Source: Herbaspirillum sp. GW103 (GTDB lineage Bacteria; Pseudomonadota; Gammaproteobacteria; Burkholderiales; Burkholderiaceae_D). Taken from it: a stretch of DNA of 64,000 bases. This document shows positions 1 through 7,831 of this stretch, piece after piece. How positions within the stretch are numbered: the stretch's first letter is position 1; each line of letters opens with the position of its first letter. The stretch is taken from positions 372,001 to 436,000 of the forward strand of contig NZ_AJVC01000006.1 of NCBI RefSeq assembly GCF_000261365.1, given 5' to 3'. Position numbers and translations under genes: made by a program. The notes under the pieces were generated by a model that saw only the letters and a program-made list of their open reading frames with translations, ran no database searches and was not told the DNA's origin.

Positions 1-1313
1 AGGCGATACTCGGCGCGGCTGGTGAACATGCGGTACGGTTCCTGCACGCCCTGGGTCACCAGATCGTCGACCAGCACACCGAGGTAGGCTTCATCACGAC
101 GCGGGGTCCAGGCTTCACGGCCCTGGGTCTGCAGCGCGGCGTTGATGCCGGCCAGCATGCCCTGGGCGGCGGCTTCTTCATATCCGGTGGTGCCGTTGAT
201 CTGGCCGGCGAAGAACAGACCCTGCACCTGGCGTGTTTCCAGCGAGGACTTCAGGCCGCGCGGGTCGTAGTAGTCATATTCGATGGCATAGCCCGGACGC
301 AGGATGTGGGCGTTTTCCATGCCCTTCATCGAGCGCACCAGTTCCAGTTGCACATCGAAAGGCAGGCTGGTGGAAATGCCGTTGGGATAGAACTCGTGGG
401 TGGTCAGGCCCTCGGGTTCCAGGTAGATCTGGTGCGAATCCTTGCCGGCGAAACGATGGATCTTGTCCTCGATGGAAGGGCAGTAACGCGGGCCCACGCC
501 TTCGATGACGCCGGTGTACATGGGGCTGCGATCCAGTCCGCCGCGGATGATGTCGTGGGTGCGGCTGTTGGTATGGGTGATCCAGCACGGCATCTGACGC
601 GGGTGCATGGCGGCATCGCCCATGACGGAGAACACCGGTACCGGGTCCAGGTCGCCGGGCTGTTCTTCCAGGATCGCCAGGTTGATGGTACGGCCATCGA
701 TGCGCGGCGGCGTACCCGTCTTCAGCCGGCCTTGCGGCAGCTTCAATTCCTTCAGGCGCGCCGACAGCGACACCGCAGGCGGATCACCGGCACGGCCACC
801 GGAATAATTGTTCAGGCCCACGTGGATCTTCCCGTCCAGGAAGGTCCCGGCAGTCAGCACCACGGCACGGCCGGCAAAGCGGATACCTGCCTGGGTGATG
901 GCGCCCACGACGCGGTCGCCTTCCAGCATCAGGTCATCCACGGCCTGCTGGAACAGCCACAGGTTCGGCTGGTTCTCCAGGCGCGAGCGGATCGCCGCCT
1001 TGTACAGGATGCGGTCGGCCTGGGCACGGGTCGCGCGCACGGCCGGGCCCTTGGAGGAATTGAGGATACGGAACTGGATGCCCGCCTCGTCGGTGGCAAT
1101 GGCCATCGCCCCACCCATGGCATCGACTTCCTTGACCAGGTGGCCCTTGCCGATCCCGCCGATGGAGGGATTGCAGGACATCTGGCCCAGGGTTTCGATG
1201 TTGTGCGTCAGGAGCAGGGTTTTCTGGCCCATGCGTGCTGCGGCCAGTGCAGCTTCGGTGCCGGCGTGACCGCCGCCAACGACGATGACGTCAAATTGTG
1301 TGGGGAATAGCAT
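1..1313 (-). CDS. mnmG: tRNA uridine-5-carboxymethylaminomethyl modification enzyme MnmG (GidA), 3' end outside window
   Basis: The frame opens at ATG 1313 and runs without a stop to the window edge, so about 437 N-terminal residues of a roughly 630-650 residue protein are visible. The start [20 protein letters not shown] is the FAD-binding Rossmann motif, and [13 protein letters not shown] is a characteristic MnmG segment. MnmG works with MnmE to put the cmnm5 group on U34 of certain tRNAs. In many bacteria mnmG is followed by rsmG and parA-parB; those would lie off the left edge, which fits the parS sites just upstream here. Positive-strand open frames over this region are antisense shadows. 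Confidence 0.97.
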   Translation of the reverse strand, partial: MLFPTQFDVIVVGGGHAGTEAALAAARMGQKTLLLTHNIETLGQMSCNPSIGGIGKGHLVKEVDAMGGAMAIATDEAGIQFRILNSSKGPAVRATRAQADRILYKAAIRSRLENQPNLWLFQQAVDDLMLEGDRVVGAITQAGIRFAGRAVVLTAGTFLDGKIHVGLNNYSGGRAGDPPAVSLSARLKELKLPQGRLKTGTPPRIDGRTINLAILEEQPGDLDPVPVFSVMGDAAMHPRQMPCWITHTNSRTHDIIRGGLDRSPMYTGVIEGVGPRYCPSIEDKIHRFAGKDSHQIYLEPEGLTTHEFYPNGISTSLPFDVQLELVRSMKGMENAHILRPGYAIEYDYYDPRGLKSSLETRQVQGLFFAGQINGTTGYEEAAAQGMLAGINAALQTQGREAWTPRRDEAYLGVLVDDLVTQGVQEPYRMFTSRAEYR

Positions 1314-1486
1314 GATGCGGGCCTCGCGTAGAGGTGAGAACAGAGGCGAGATTATAAGACCTTTTATCTGACGGGGTCGGGGGTGAGGTCCTTGGCTGTT
1401 GGTTTACCGCACTTCCCTGCCCCGCTGGACACTATCGCCGGGCCAGATTGATAGCAGGAGCTGATCAATGAAACATCCACGTGAAC

Positions 1487-1502
1487 TGTTTCACGTGAAA
1501 CA
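1487..1502. other. parS: parS site 1 (ParB-binding centromere)
   Basis: This is the perfect 16-bp palindrome TGTTTCACGTGAAACA, the widely conserved chromosomal parS sequence. ParB loads here as a CTP-dependent clamp and, with ParA, segregates new origins. It lies upstream of mnmG and about 11 kb from the oriC candidate, a normal origin-proximal position. Confidence 0.95.
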
Positions 1503-1540
1503 GTGAGGCTGGATTTTGCCCACGAGGGCGTTATATGAAT

Positions 1541-1565
1541 AAAAAAACGGAGCAGCGCGCTCCGT
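1541..1565 (-). terminator. Rho-independent terminator of the TSUP gene
   Basis: Read on the minus strand, a 7-bp stem (ACGGAGC with GCTCCGT) at 1547-1565 is followed by seven T. It lies 56 bases beyond the stop of the TSUP gene, and parS site 2 sits between stop and hairpin. Confidence 0.8.
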
Positions 1566-1585
1566 CTCTCTGGTCGGGGGCCGGT

Positions 1586-1601
1586 TGTTTCACGTGAAAC
1601 A
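1586..1601. other. parS: parS site 2 inside a 26-bp perfect palindrome
   Basis: This is a second perfect TGTTTCACGTGAAACA, 99 bp from the first. Five more matching bases on each side (CCGGT and ACCGG) extend it to a palindrome over 1581-1606. It lies in the 3' untranslated part of the TSUP transcript, so it could also fold as an RNA hairpin. Confidence 0.95.
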
Positions 1602-1620
1602 ACCGGTGAAGTTTTCTCCC

Positions 1621-2382
1621 TTATTTAAGGAAGGCGTCATAGCCCGACTTGAGGATCAATGCACCCACCACCACCAGAAACAACTTGCGGACAAAAACGC
1701 TGCCATGTTTCATCGCCAGGCGGGTCCCCACCAGCGAGCCCCCAATATTGAATACCGCCATCAACAAACCCAATTGCCAGATCACATGCCCGCTATAGCC
1801 GAACCAGCACAAAGCCGCCAGATTGGTAGCAATGTTGACGAACTTGGAGACGGCAGACGCCGAAAGAAAGTCGTAGCTGAATACACGGACAAAGAGAAAG
1901 ACCAGGAAACTCCCCGTCCCCGGACCGAACACCCCATCGTAGAAACCCACCGCCGCACCGATCAAGGCCGCGAACACCATTTCACGACTCCCCGTCAGGG
2001 TCGGCGCGTGGGTCGTCCCGAAATCCTTCTTCTTCAGCGTGTACAGGGCGACCGCCATCAAGATGAAGGGCAATGCCTTGCGAATGAGATCGGTCGGAAT
2101 ATGGGTAACGACATAAGCACCGAAAAAGGAGAAGGCAAAGGCTGCCATCGCAGCCGGTGTCACGGTACTCCAGCGCACGGCCACCTTGCGCGCAAAGTTG
2201 ATCGCGGCGGCACTGGTGCCCATCACGCCGGCGACCTTGTTCGTCCCCAGCAAGGTCGCCGGGGGGGTATTGGGAAAGACCGAGAACAAGGTCGGCACCA
2301 ACACCAGTCCACCTCCGCCCACCACGGCATCGATCAAGCCGGCCACGAAGGCTGCGCAGCACAACACCACATAATCGACCAT
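1621..2382 (-). CDS. TSUP-family (TauE/SafE) membrane permease
   Basis: The protein is 253 residues. I chose ATG 2382 because GGAGGG lies about six bases upstream; the longer open frame to 2601 adds a non-homologous leader. The sequence is hydrophobic throughout, with about eight predicted membrane segments and the family's glycine-rich start AFVAGLIDAVVGGGGLVLVP. TSUP proteins move sulfite, sulfoacetate or other organosulfur anions, but the substrate cannot be read from this sequence. The gene appears to be transcribed alone and ends at the hairpin at 1541-1565. Confidence 0.88.
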   Translation of the reverse strand: MVDYVVLCCAAFVAGLIDAVVGGGGLVLVPTLFSVFPNTPPATLLGTNKVAGVMGTSAAAINFARKVAVRWSTVTPAAMAAFAFSFFGAYVVTHIPTDLIRKALPFILMAVALYTLKKKDFGTTHAPTLTGSREMVFAALIGAAVGFYDGVFGPGTGSFLVFLFVRVFSYDFLSASAVSKFVNIATNLAALCWFGYSGHVIWQLGLLMAVFNIGGSLVGTRLAMKHGSVFVRKLFLVVVGALILKSGYDAFLK

Positions 2383-2607
2383 CACTTGCCCTCCGCTGAC
2401 GAAGTGAAGAAACAATCGGAAAAATCGGCAAAGGATGAAACAGGGCTGAACATGGGATGAGGGGGAATGGATGGACGGTGAAATGAAGAATGGAGCAGGC
2501 CGGCCACATTCTACCGCCCTGCCCCGGCTGGCATCAGCCACAGAGATGACGCTTCGCGCACTGTTGCGAAACACCTGGCTGCTGTTCTGGTTCGCCGACA
2601 ATGAAGA

Positions 2608-2653
2608 TAAAAAATTACCGCCGGGAAATCACCCCAAGGTGACTTGCCGGCGG
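2608..2653 (-). terminator. Terminator of the liv operon
   Basis: Read on the minus strand, a long nearly perfect stem (CCGCCGG paired with CCGGCGG at the outer ends, 2618-2653) is followed by TAATTTTTTAT. It sits 31 bases after the livM stop codon and closes the five-gene operon. Confidence 0.85.
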
Positions 2654-2683
2654 CAGATGAAGCGTTGAAGTTCAGCGCAAGAA

Positions 2684-3664
2684 CTAGTGCGATCCCTTGG
2701 CCTGCCCCTTGCCCATGAATGCCAGGATCTCGCCCACGATGCCCTTGCGGAAAGCCAGCACGCAAACGATGAAGATGAAGCCGGTCACAATCGTCACCGA
2801 ATCTCCCAGGGTATTGAACCAGTCGATGTGGGTGACGCTGGCCAGCCAGTTGCCGATATCCCCCAGCTTGTTCTCCAACATGATGATGATGACCGCACCG
2901 ACGATGGGACCGAGGATGGTGCCCAGCCCCCCCACCAGGGTCATCAGCACCACCAGGCCGGACATGCTCCAGTGCACGTCGGTCAGGGTCTCGAAGCCCA
3001 GCACCAGGGTCTTGGTGGCCCCCGCCAGCCCGGACAGGCCAGCCGAGAGCACAAAGGCCAGCAGCTTGTAGCGGGCCACGTCATAGCCCAGCGAGACGGC
3101 ACGCGGCTCGTTCTCCTTGATCGCCTTCAAGACCTGACCGAAGGGCGAATGGATGGTCCGCACGATCAGCGCAAAGCCCGCCACGGCGATAACCAGCACG
3201 ACGTAGTACAGGGTCATGTCGTTTTCCAGGTTCAGGAAACCCAGCAGCTTGCCGCGCGGCACGCCCTGCAAGCCATCCTCACCGCCCGTAAACGGCAGCT
3301 GCAAGGCCACGAAGAACAGCATCTGCGCCAGCGCCAGGGTAATCATGGTGAAGTAGATGCCCTGACGACGGATCGCCAGCAAGCCCATGACCAGGCCGAT
3401 CAAGGCACCGGTCAGGGTACCGATGATCAGACCCAGTTCGGTCGGCAAACCCCACACCTTCAGCGCCTGGCCGCACAGGTAGCCGGCCCAGCCCAGGAAG
3501 GCAGCATGACCGAAAGACAACAGGCCGGTATAACCGATGAGCAGGTTAAAGGCGCAGGCGAACAGCGCAAAGCACAGCATCTTCATCAGGAACACCGGGT
3601 AGATGCCGAACGGTGCCGCCAACAACAATATTAGTAAAACAGCAATTCCGATTTTCTTGTTCAT
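2684..3664 (-). CDS. livM: Branched-chain amino acid ABC transporter, permease LivM
   Basis: This is a 326-residue inner-membrane permease of the LivM type. It begins MNKKIGIAVLLILLLAAP and contains the family stretch NLLIGYTGLLSFGHAAFLG near residue 42. The cytoplasmic coupling region IKENEPRAVSLGYDVARYK lies near residue 200, where the ATPases dock. It pairs with LivH, starts 12 bases after livH stops, and is the last gene of the operon. The length is usual for the family. The substrate could be leucine, isoleucine and valine, or a related compound such as an amide or urea, since the family is broad. Confidence 0.93.
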   Translation of the reverse strand: MNKKIGIAVLLILLLAAPFGIYPVFLMKMLCFALFACAFNLLIGYTGLLSFGHAAFLGWAGYLCGQALKVWGLPTELGLIIGTLTGALIGLVMGLLAIRRQGIYFTMITLALAQMLFFVALQLPFTGGEDGLQGVPRGKLLGFLNLENDMTLYYVVLVIAVAGFALIVRTIHSPFGQVLKAIKENEPRAVSLGYDVARYKLLAFVLSAGLSGLAGATKTLVLGFETLTDVHWSMSGLVVLMTLVGGLGTILGPIVGAVIIIMLENKLGDIGNWLASVTHIDWFNTLGDSVTIVTGFIFIVCVLAFRKGIVGEILAFMGKGQAKGSH

Positions 3665-3676
3665 GCCGGTCTCCGA

Positions 3677-4561
3677 TTATTTCTCTTTGCCGAACAGGCC
3701 GGCCGGACGGACCATCAGGACGATGGCCATGATGATGAAGACCACGGTGGCCGACAGCTCCGGGTAGAACACCCGGGTCAGGCCCTCGACCAGGCCCAGC
3801 ATCAGGCCCGTGATGATGGAACCGAGGATGGAGCCCATGCCGCCGATCACCACCACCGCGAAGACGGTAATGATGAGGTTGGAACCCATCAGCGGCGAAA
3901 CCTGGATCACGGGTGCGGCCAGCACGCCGGCAAAGGCGGCCAGCGCCACGCCGAAGCCGTAAGTCAGGGTCACCATGAGCGGCACGTTGATGCCGAAGGC
4001 TTCCACCAGCTTGGGGTTCTCGGTGCCGGCGCGCAGATAGGCGCCCAGGCGGGTCTTCTCGATCACGAACCAGGTAGCGAAGCAGATCACCAGCGAGGCC
4101 ACCACGACCCAGGCGCGATAGTTGGGCAGCACCATGAAGCCGAGATTGGTCGCCCCCTGCAGCAGGTCAGGCACCGAATAAGGCTGGCCCGAGACGCCAT
4201 AGATGGAGCGGAAGATACCCTCGACCATCAGCGTGATGCCGAAGGTCAGCAAGAGGCCATAGAGGTGATCCAGCTTGTAGAGCCAGCGCAGCATGGTCTT
4301 TTCGATGACGATGCCGAAGGCGCCCACCAGGATCGGTGCGAGGATGAGCATGACCCAGTAGTTGAGCCCGAAATAGCTCATGCCCATCCAGGCCAGGAAA
4401 GCGCCCAGCATGTAGAGCGTGCCGTGCGCGAAGTTGATCACGTTGAGCAAGCCGAAGATCACCGCCAGACCCAGCGAGAGCATGGCGTAGAAGGAGCCGT
4501 TGACCAGGCCCAGCAGCAGCTGGCTCAACAAGGCTTGCAGGGGTATGCCGAATAGTTCCAT
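3677..4561 (-). CDS. livH: Branched-chain amino acid ABC transporter, permease LivH
   Basis: This is a 294-residue permease partner of LivM. It contains GLVNGSFYAMLSLGLAVIFG and NVINFAHGTLYMLGAFLAW, typical LivH segments, and the coupling helix region GAYLRAGTENPKLVEAFGIN. I take ATG 4561 (MELFGIPLQALL), which matches the usual start of relatives; an in-frame ATG at 4597 would add 12 residues. Neither has a strong ribosome site. It lies 131 bases after livK. Confidence 0.92.
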   Translation of the reverse strand: MELFGIPLQALLSQLLLGLVNGSFYAMLSLGLAVIFGLLNVINFAHGTLYMLGAFLAWMGMSYFGLNYWVMLILAPILVGAFGIVIEKTMLRWLYKLDHLYGLLLTFGITLMVEGIFRSIYGVSGQPYSVPDLLQGATNLGFMVLPNYRAWVVVASLVICFATWFVIEKTRLGAYLRAGTENPKLVEAFGINVPLMVTLTYGFGVALAAFAGVLAAPVIQVSPLMGSNLIITVFAVVVIGGMGSILGSIITGLMLGLVEGLTRVFYPELSATVVFIIMAIVLMVRPAGLFGKEK

Positions 4562-4692
4562 AAAAACCCGTTCATCCAGATGGGTAAAAAACGCCATCGC
4601 TTACAGCAAAAATCTGCCATCCCCGCGTGAACAGAAATGACAGATTTTGCTGGGCTGTGCGATGGCCTTACTGCTACGGTGCTACGCCTTGC

Positions 4693-5901
4693 TTACTTCC
4701 AGGCCGCGCACTTGGACTCGGCCTTGGTGGTCCAGGCCTGCTCGGCAGGGATGGTCTGCACCAGCTTGTAGTAGTCCCACGGATACTTCGATTCCGACGG
4801 TGCCTTGACCTGATACAGGTACATGTCGTGGACCACGCGGCCATCGGCACGCAGGTAGCCGTTCTTCTGGTACATGTCGTTGAACTTGGTCTTGCGCATG
4901 GCCGCCAGCACCTTGTCGGAGTCATCGCTGCCGATTTCCTTGACGATCTTCAGGTACTGCAGCGCAGCCGAATAGTCAGCCGCTTGCAGGGAGGACGGCA
5001 TCTTCTTGCGCTCGGCAAAGTAACGCTTGGCGAAGGCGCGGGTCTCGTCGTTGGTGTCCCAGTACCAGCTGTCGGTCAGGTACAGACCTTCGGTGTTCTT
5101 CAGGGTCAGCGAATGCACGTCGTTGATGAACACCAGCAGGCCGGCCAGCTTGGCGGTCTTGGTGATGCCGAACTCGTTGGCGGCCTTCACCGAGTTGATG
5201 AAGTCGCCACCGGCGTTGGCCAGGCCGATGATCTGGGCCTTGGAGCTCTGTGCCTGCAGCAGGAAGGAGGAGAAGTCCGACGCGCCCAGCGGGTGCTTGA
5301 CCGAACCCACCACGGTGCCGCCGGAAGCCTTCACGACGTTGGCGGTATCGGATTCCAGCGAGTGGCCGAAGGCATAGTCGGCTGTCAGGAAGAACCAGCT
5401 CTTGCCGCCCTGCTTGACCACGGCCGAACCGGTACCCTTGGCCAGGGCCACGGTGTCATAGGCGTAGTGCACGGTGTAGGGCGAGCATTCTTCGTTGGTC
5501 AGACGGGCCGAGCCGGCACCGACCTGCATGTAGACCTTCTTCTTTTCGGCGGCGACCTTGGCGCTGGCCAAGGCAGTGCCGGAGTTGGTACCACCGATGA
5601 GCATATCCACGCCCTGCTGGTCGAACCATTCACGGGCCTTGCTGGCGGCCACGTCGGCCTTGTTCTGGTGATCGGCGACCAGCAGTTCGATCTTCTTGCC
5701 GTTGATCGCACCGCCCATGTCGGCGATGGCCATCTTGATGGCTTCCGCACCACCCTGGCCGTCGATGTCCGAATACACACCCGAGATATCGGTGATGAAA
5801 CCGATCTTGATCACATCACCCGAGATCTGTGCCGAAGCCGGCGCGGTCGCGAATGCCGCAGCGGCTGCGGTGACGGCCAGTGCCATTGCCTTGAGTTTCA
5901 T
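4693..5901 (-). CDS. livK: Branched-chain amino acid ABC transporter, periplasmic substrate-binding protein
   Basis: This is a 402-residue type I periplasmic binding protein. Residues 1-24 form a clear signal peptide (MKLKAMALAVTAAAAAFATA, cut after ASA). The mature part has the family features DVIKIGFITDISGVYSDIDG and a central Rossmann-like core with GSARLTNEECSPYTVHYAYD. It delivers the amino acid or related ligand to LivHM. It sits between the ATPase genes and the permease genes; a strong hairpin precedes it in the transcript, which often accompanies unequal expression of binding proteins. Ligand specificity is not certain. Confidence 0.93.
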   Translation of the reverse strand: MKLKAMALAVTAAAAAFATAPASAQISGDVIKIGFITDISGVYSDIDGQGGAEAIKMAIADMGGAINGKKIELLVADHQNKADVAASKAREWFDQQGVDMLIGGTNSGTALASAKVAAEKKKVYMQVGAGSARLTNEECSPYTVHYAYDTVALAKGTGSAVVKQGGKSWFFLTADYAFGHSLESDTANVVKASGGTVVGSVKHPLGASDFSSFLLQAQSSKAQIIGLANAGGDFINSVKAANEFGITKTAKLAGLLVFINDVHSLTLKNTEGLYLTDSWYWDTNDETRAFAKRYFAERKKMPSSLQAADYSAALQYLKIVKEIGSDDSDKVLAAMRKTKFNDMYQKNGYLRADGRVVHDMYLYQVKAPSESKYPWDYYKLVQTIPAEQAWTTKAESKCAAWK

Positions 5902-6053
5902 TTTTCATCTCCTCTGTTTTGAAGCCCGCTTGATGATTTCGATGCGAGACAACTTGGTGGAACGGGGAGAGGGTCGCTCACCCCCGCGGACGTACTTGTT
6001 GCCAGTACTTCTTCTAGTCGTGAAGCTGGTGATACCGGAAAAATCGGGACAGT

Positions 6054-6084
6054 CGCTCGGGCAGCAACACAGGCTGCCCGGGCG
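6054..6084 (-). other. Intercistronic stem-loop between livF and livK
   Basis: Read on the minus strand, CGCCCGGGCAGC pairs with GCTGCCCGAGCG around a seven-base loop, in the 189-base gap after livF. The following run is only GATTTTTCC, some ten bases away. It may be an RNA-processing or partial termination structure that sets livK apart from livGF. This role is inferred. Confidence 0.55.
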
Positions 6085-6090
6085 CGATGC

Positions 6091-6849
6091 TCATACGCCG
6101 AGCAGTTCGTTCAAGGTCTGCATCTTTGCTTCCAGCTGCGAGGAAGCGAAGGACTCGACGATCTGGCCGTGTTCCATCACATAGAAACGATCGGCCAGGG
6201 GAGCGGCGAAGCGGAAGTTCTGCTCGACCATGACGATGGTGTAGCCCTTGGCCTTGAGCGTGGTGATCATGCGCGCCAGAGCCTGCACGATGACCGGGGC
6301 CAGGCCTTCGGAAATCTCATCGAGCAACAGCAGGCGCGCACCCGTACGCAGGATGCGGGCCACCGCCAGCATCTGCTGTTCACCACCGGACAGACGCGTG
6401 CCCTGGCTGTTGCGACGCTCCTTCAGGTTGGGGAACATCTCGTAGATCTCGTCGATGGACATGCCTTTGTCCGTCTTTGAAACAAAGGGCGGCAGCATCA
6501 GGTTTTCTTCGGCCGAGAGCGAGGAGAAGATGCCCCGCTCTTCCGGGCAGTAGCCCACGCCGTGGTGGGCGATCTTGTGCGTGGCCAGGTTGATGGTTTC
6601 CTGGCCGTTGATCTTGATCGATCCCTTGCGGGTACCGACCAGTCCCATGATGGAACGCATCGTGGTGGTACGACCGGCGCCATTGCGGCCCAACAGCGTC
6701 ACCACCTCGCCCTGGTGGACGTTGAGGTTGACGTTGTGCAGGATGTGCGATTCACCGTACCAGGATTGCAGATCGCTGATCTGCAGCACCAGCGGTGCGG
6801 AAGAAGAAGACGTGGTCATGGCATCAGCATTCAGGGTGGCGGTGCTCAT
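6091..6849 (-). CDS. livF: Branched-chain amino acid ABC transporter, ATP-binding protein LivF
   Basis: This is a 252-residue ABC ATPase. The ABC signature (LSGGEQQ), Walker B (RLLLLDEISEGLAP) and H-loop region (MVEQNFRFA) are intact. The Walker A motif reads GRNGAGRTT: the usual lysine that contacts the ATP phosphates is arginine. I checked this codon (CGT) in the DNA. The start ATG overlaps the last base of the livG stop, which implies translational coupling. It forms the nucleotide-binding pair with LivG. Confidence 0.93.
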   Translation of the reverse strand: MSTATLNADAMTTSSSSAPLVLQISDLQSWYGESHILHNVNLNVHQGEVVTLLGRNGAGRTTTMRSIMGLVGTRKGSIKINGQETINLATHKIAHHGVGYCPEERGIFSSLSAEENLMLPPFVSKTDKGMSIDEIYEMFPNLKERRNSQGTRLSGGEQQMLAVARILRTGARLLLLDEISEGLAPVIVQALARMITTLKAKGYTIVMVEQNFRFAAPLADRFYVMEHGQIVESFASSQLEAKMQTLNELLGV

Positions 6850-7619
6850 CAGTGGGCCCCTTGCAGTTCGACCGAGGTGCTGCCCATGTAGGCTTCCATC
6901 ACCTGCGGATTGCGCGAGACTTCTTCGTAGCTGCCTTCAGCCAGCAGCGCACCCCGTTGCAGCACGCTGATGCGGTCGCAGATGCCGGAGATCACGCTCA
7001 TGTTGTGCTCCACCATGAGGATGGTGCGACCGGCCGAGACCTTCTTGATCAGGGCGGTGACACGGTCCACGTCTTCATGGCCCATGCCCTGGGTCGGTTC
7101 GTCCAGCAACATCAGTTCCGGTTCCATGGCCAGCGTCGTGGCAATCTCCAGCGCACGCTTGCGACCGTAGGGCAAGTCCACCGTGGTGGTGCGGGCAAAA
7201 CTGGTCAGGTCCACTTCGTCGAGCAACTGCATGGCGCGCTCGTCGAGCTGCTTCAGGCTCTCGCCGTTCTTCCAGAAATGAAACGAAGTACCGAGCTTGC
7301 GTTGCAGGCCGATGCGCACGTTTTCCAGCACGCTCATGTGCGGGAAGACAGCGGAAATCTGGAAGGAACGAATGATACCCTGACGCGCAATCTGCGCGGG
7401 TGCATCCATGGTGATGTCTTTGCCGTTGAACAGGATCTGGCCCGAAGTCGGTACCAGGAACTTGGTCAGCAAGTTGAAGCACGTGGTCTTGCCGGCACCG
7501 TTGGGGCCGATCAAGGCATGAATGTGACCGCGCTCAATTTGCAGGTTGACCGCGCTTACTGCCGTGAAACCCTTGAATTCCTTCGTCAGGTTTCGTGTCT
7601 CCAGAATGACGTCTGTCAT
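6849..7619 (-). CDS. livG: Branched-chain amino acid ABC transporter, ATP-binding protein LivG
   Basis: This is a 256-residue ABC ATPase with a normal Walker A (GPNGAGKTT), Walker B (LMLLDEPTQGM) and H-loop (MVEHNMSV). I chose ATG 7619 (MTDVILETRNLTKEF), preceded by a purine-rich AAAGAAGAGA; the open frame to 7688 adds a leader with no homology. The usual LSGG signature is replaced by LPYGRKRALEIA, which is normal for LivG. It is the first gene of the operon, and its stop overlaps the livF start. Confidence 0.93.
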   Translation of the reverse strand: MTDVILETRNLTKEFKGFTAVSAVNLQIERGHIHALIGPNGAGKTTCFNLLTKFLVPTSGQILFNGKDITMDAPAQIARQGIIRSFQISAVFPHMSVLENVRIGLQRKLGTSFHFWKNGESLKQLDERAMQLLDEVDLTSFARTTTVDLPYGRKRALEIATTLAMEPELMLLDEPTQGMGHEDVDRVTALIKKVSAGRTILMVEHNMSVISGICDRISVLQRGALLAEGSYEEVSRNPQVMEAYMGSTSVELQGAH

Positions 7620-7759
7620 GGTCTCTTCTTTCCCTTTGATGCCCGCGCCGGTGGGTCCGGTCGTCAAGGCCTGCCTGCTGCGGATCATCTGAATCTTTTG
7701 GATTCAGGAACCGCCCTTAATGACTGGCGAATCGAGAAGCTCGTTTTAATATTTGGCGC

Positions 7760-7788
7760 ATAGTAGCCGGTTCGTACCATTCATACAA
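7760..7788 (-). promoter_or_regulatory. Predicted sigma-70 promoter of the liv operon
   Basis: On the minus strand there is TTGTAT at 7788-7783, a 17-base spacer, and TACTAT at 7765-7760, about 140 bases before livG. The -35 hexamer overlaps an imperfect inverted repeat (CATACGGTAC against GTATTGTATG, about 7782-7807) that could be an operator. This is prediction only. Confidence 0.5.
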
Positions 7789-7831
7789 TACGTATAAGTA
7801 CCGTATGGTTCAGCACCTGAGAATTGCCGTT

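Noticed and set aside
306-1310. Long plus-strand open frame of 334 codons
   Set aside because: It is the antisense of mnmG; the minus frame has clear MnmG motifs.
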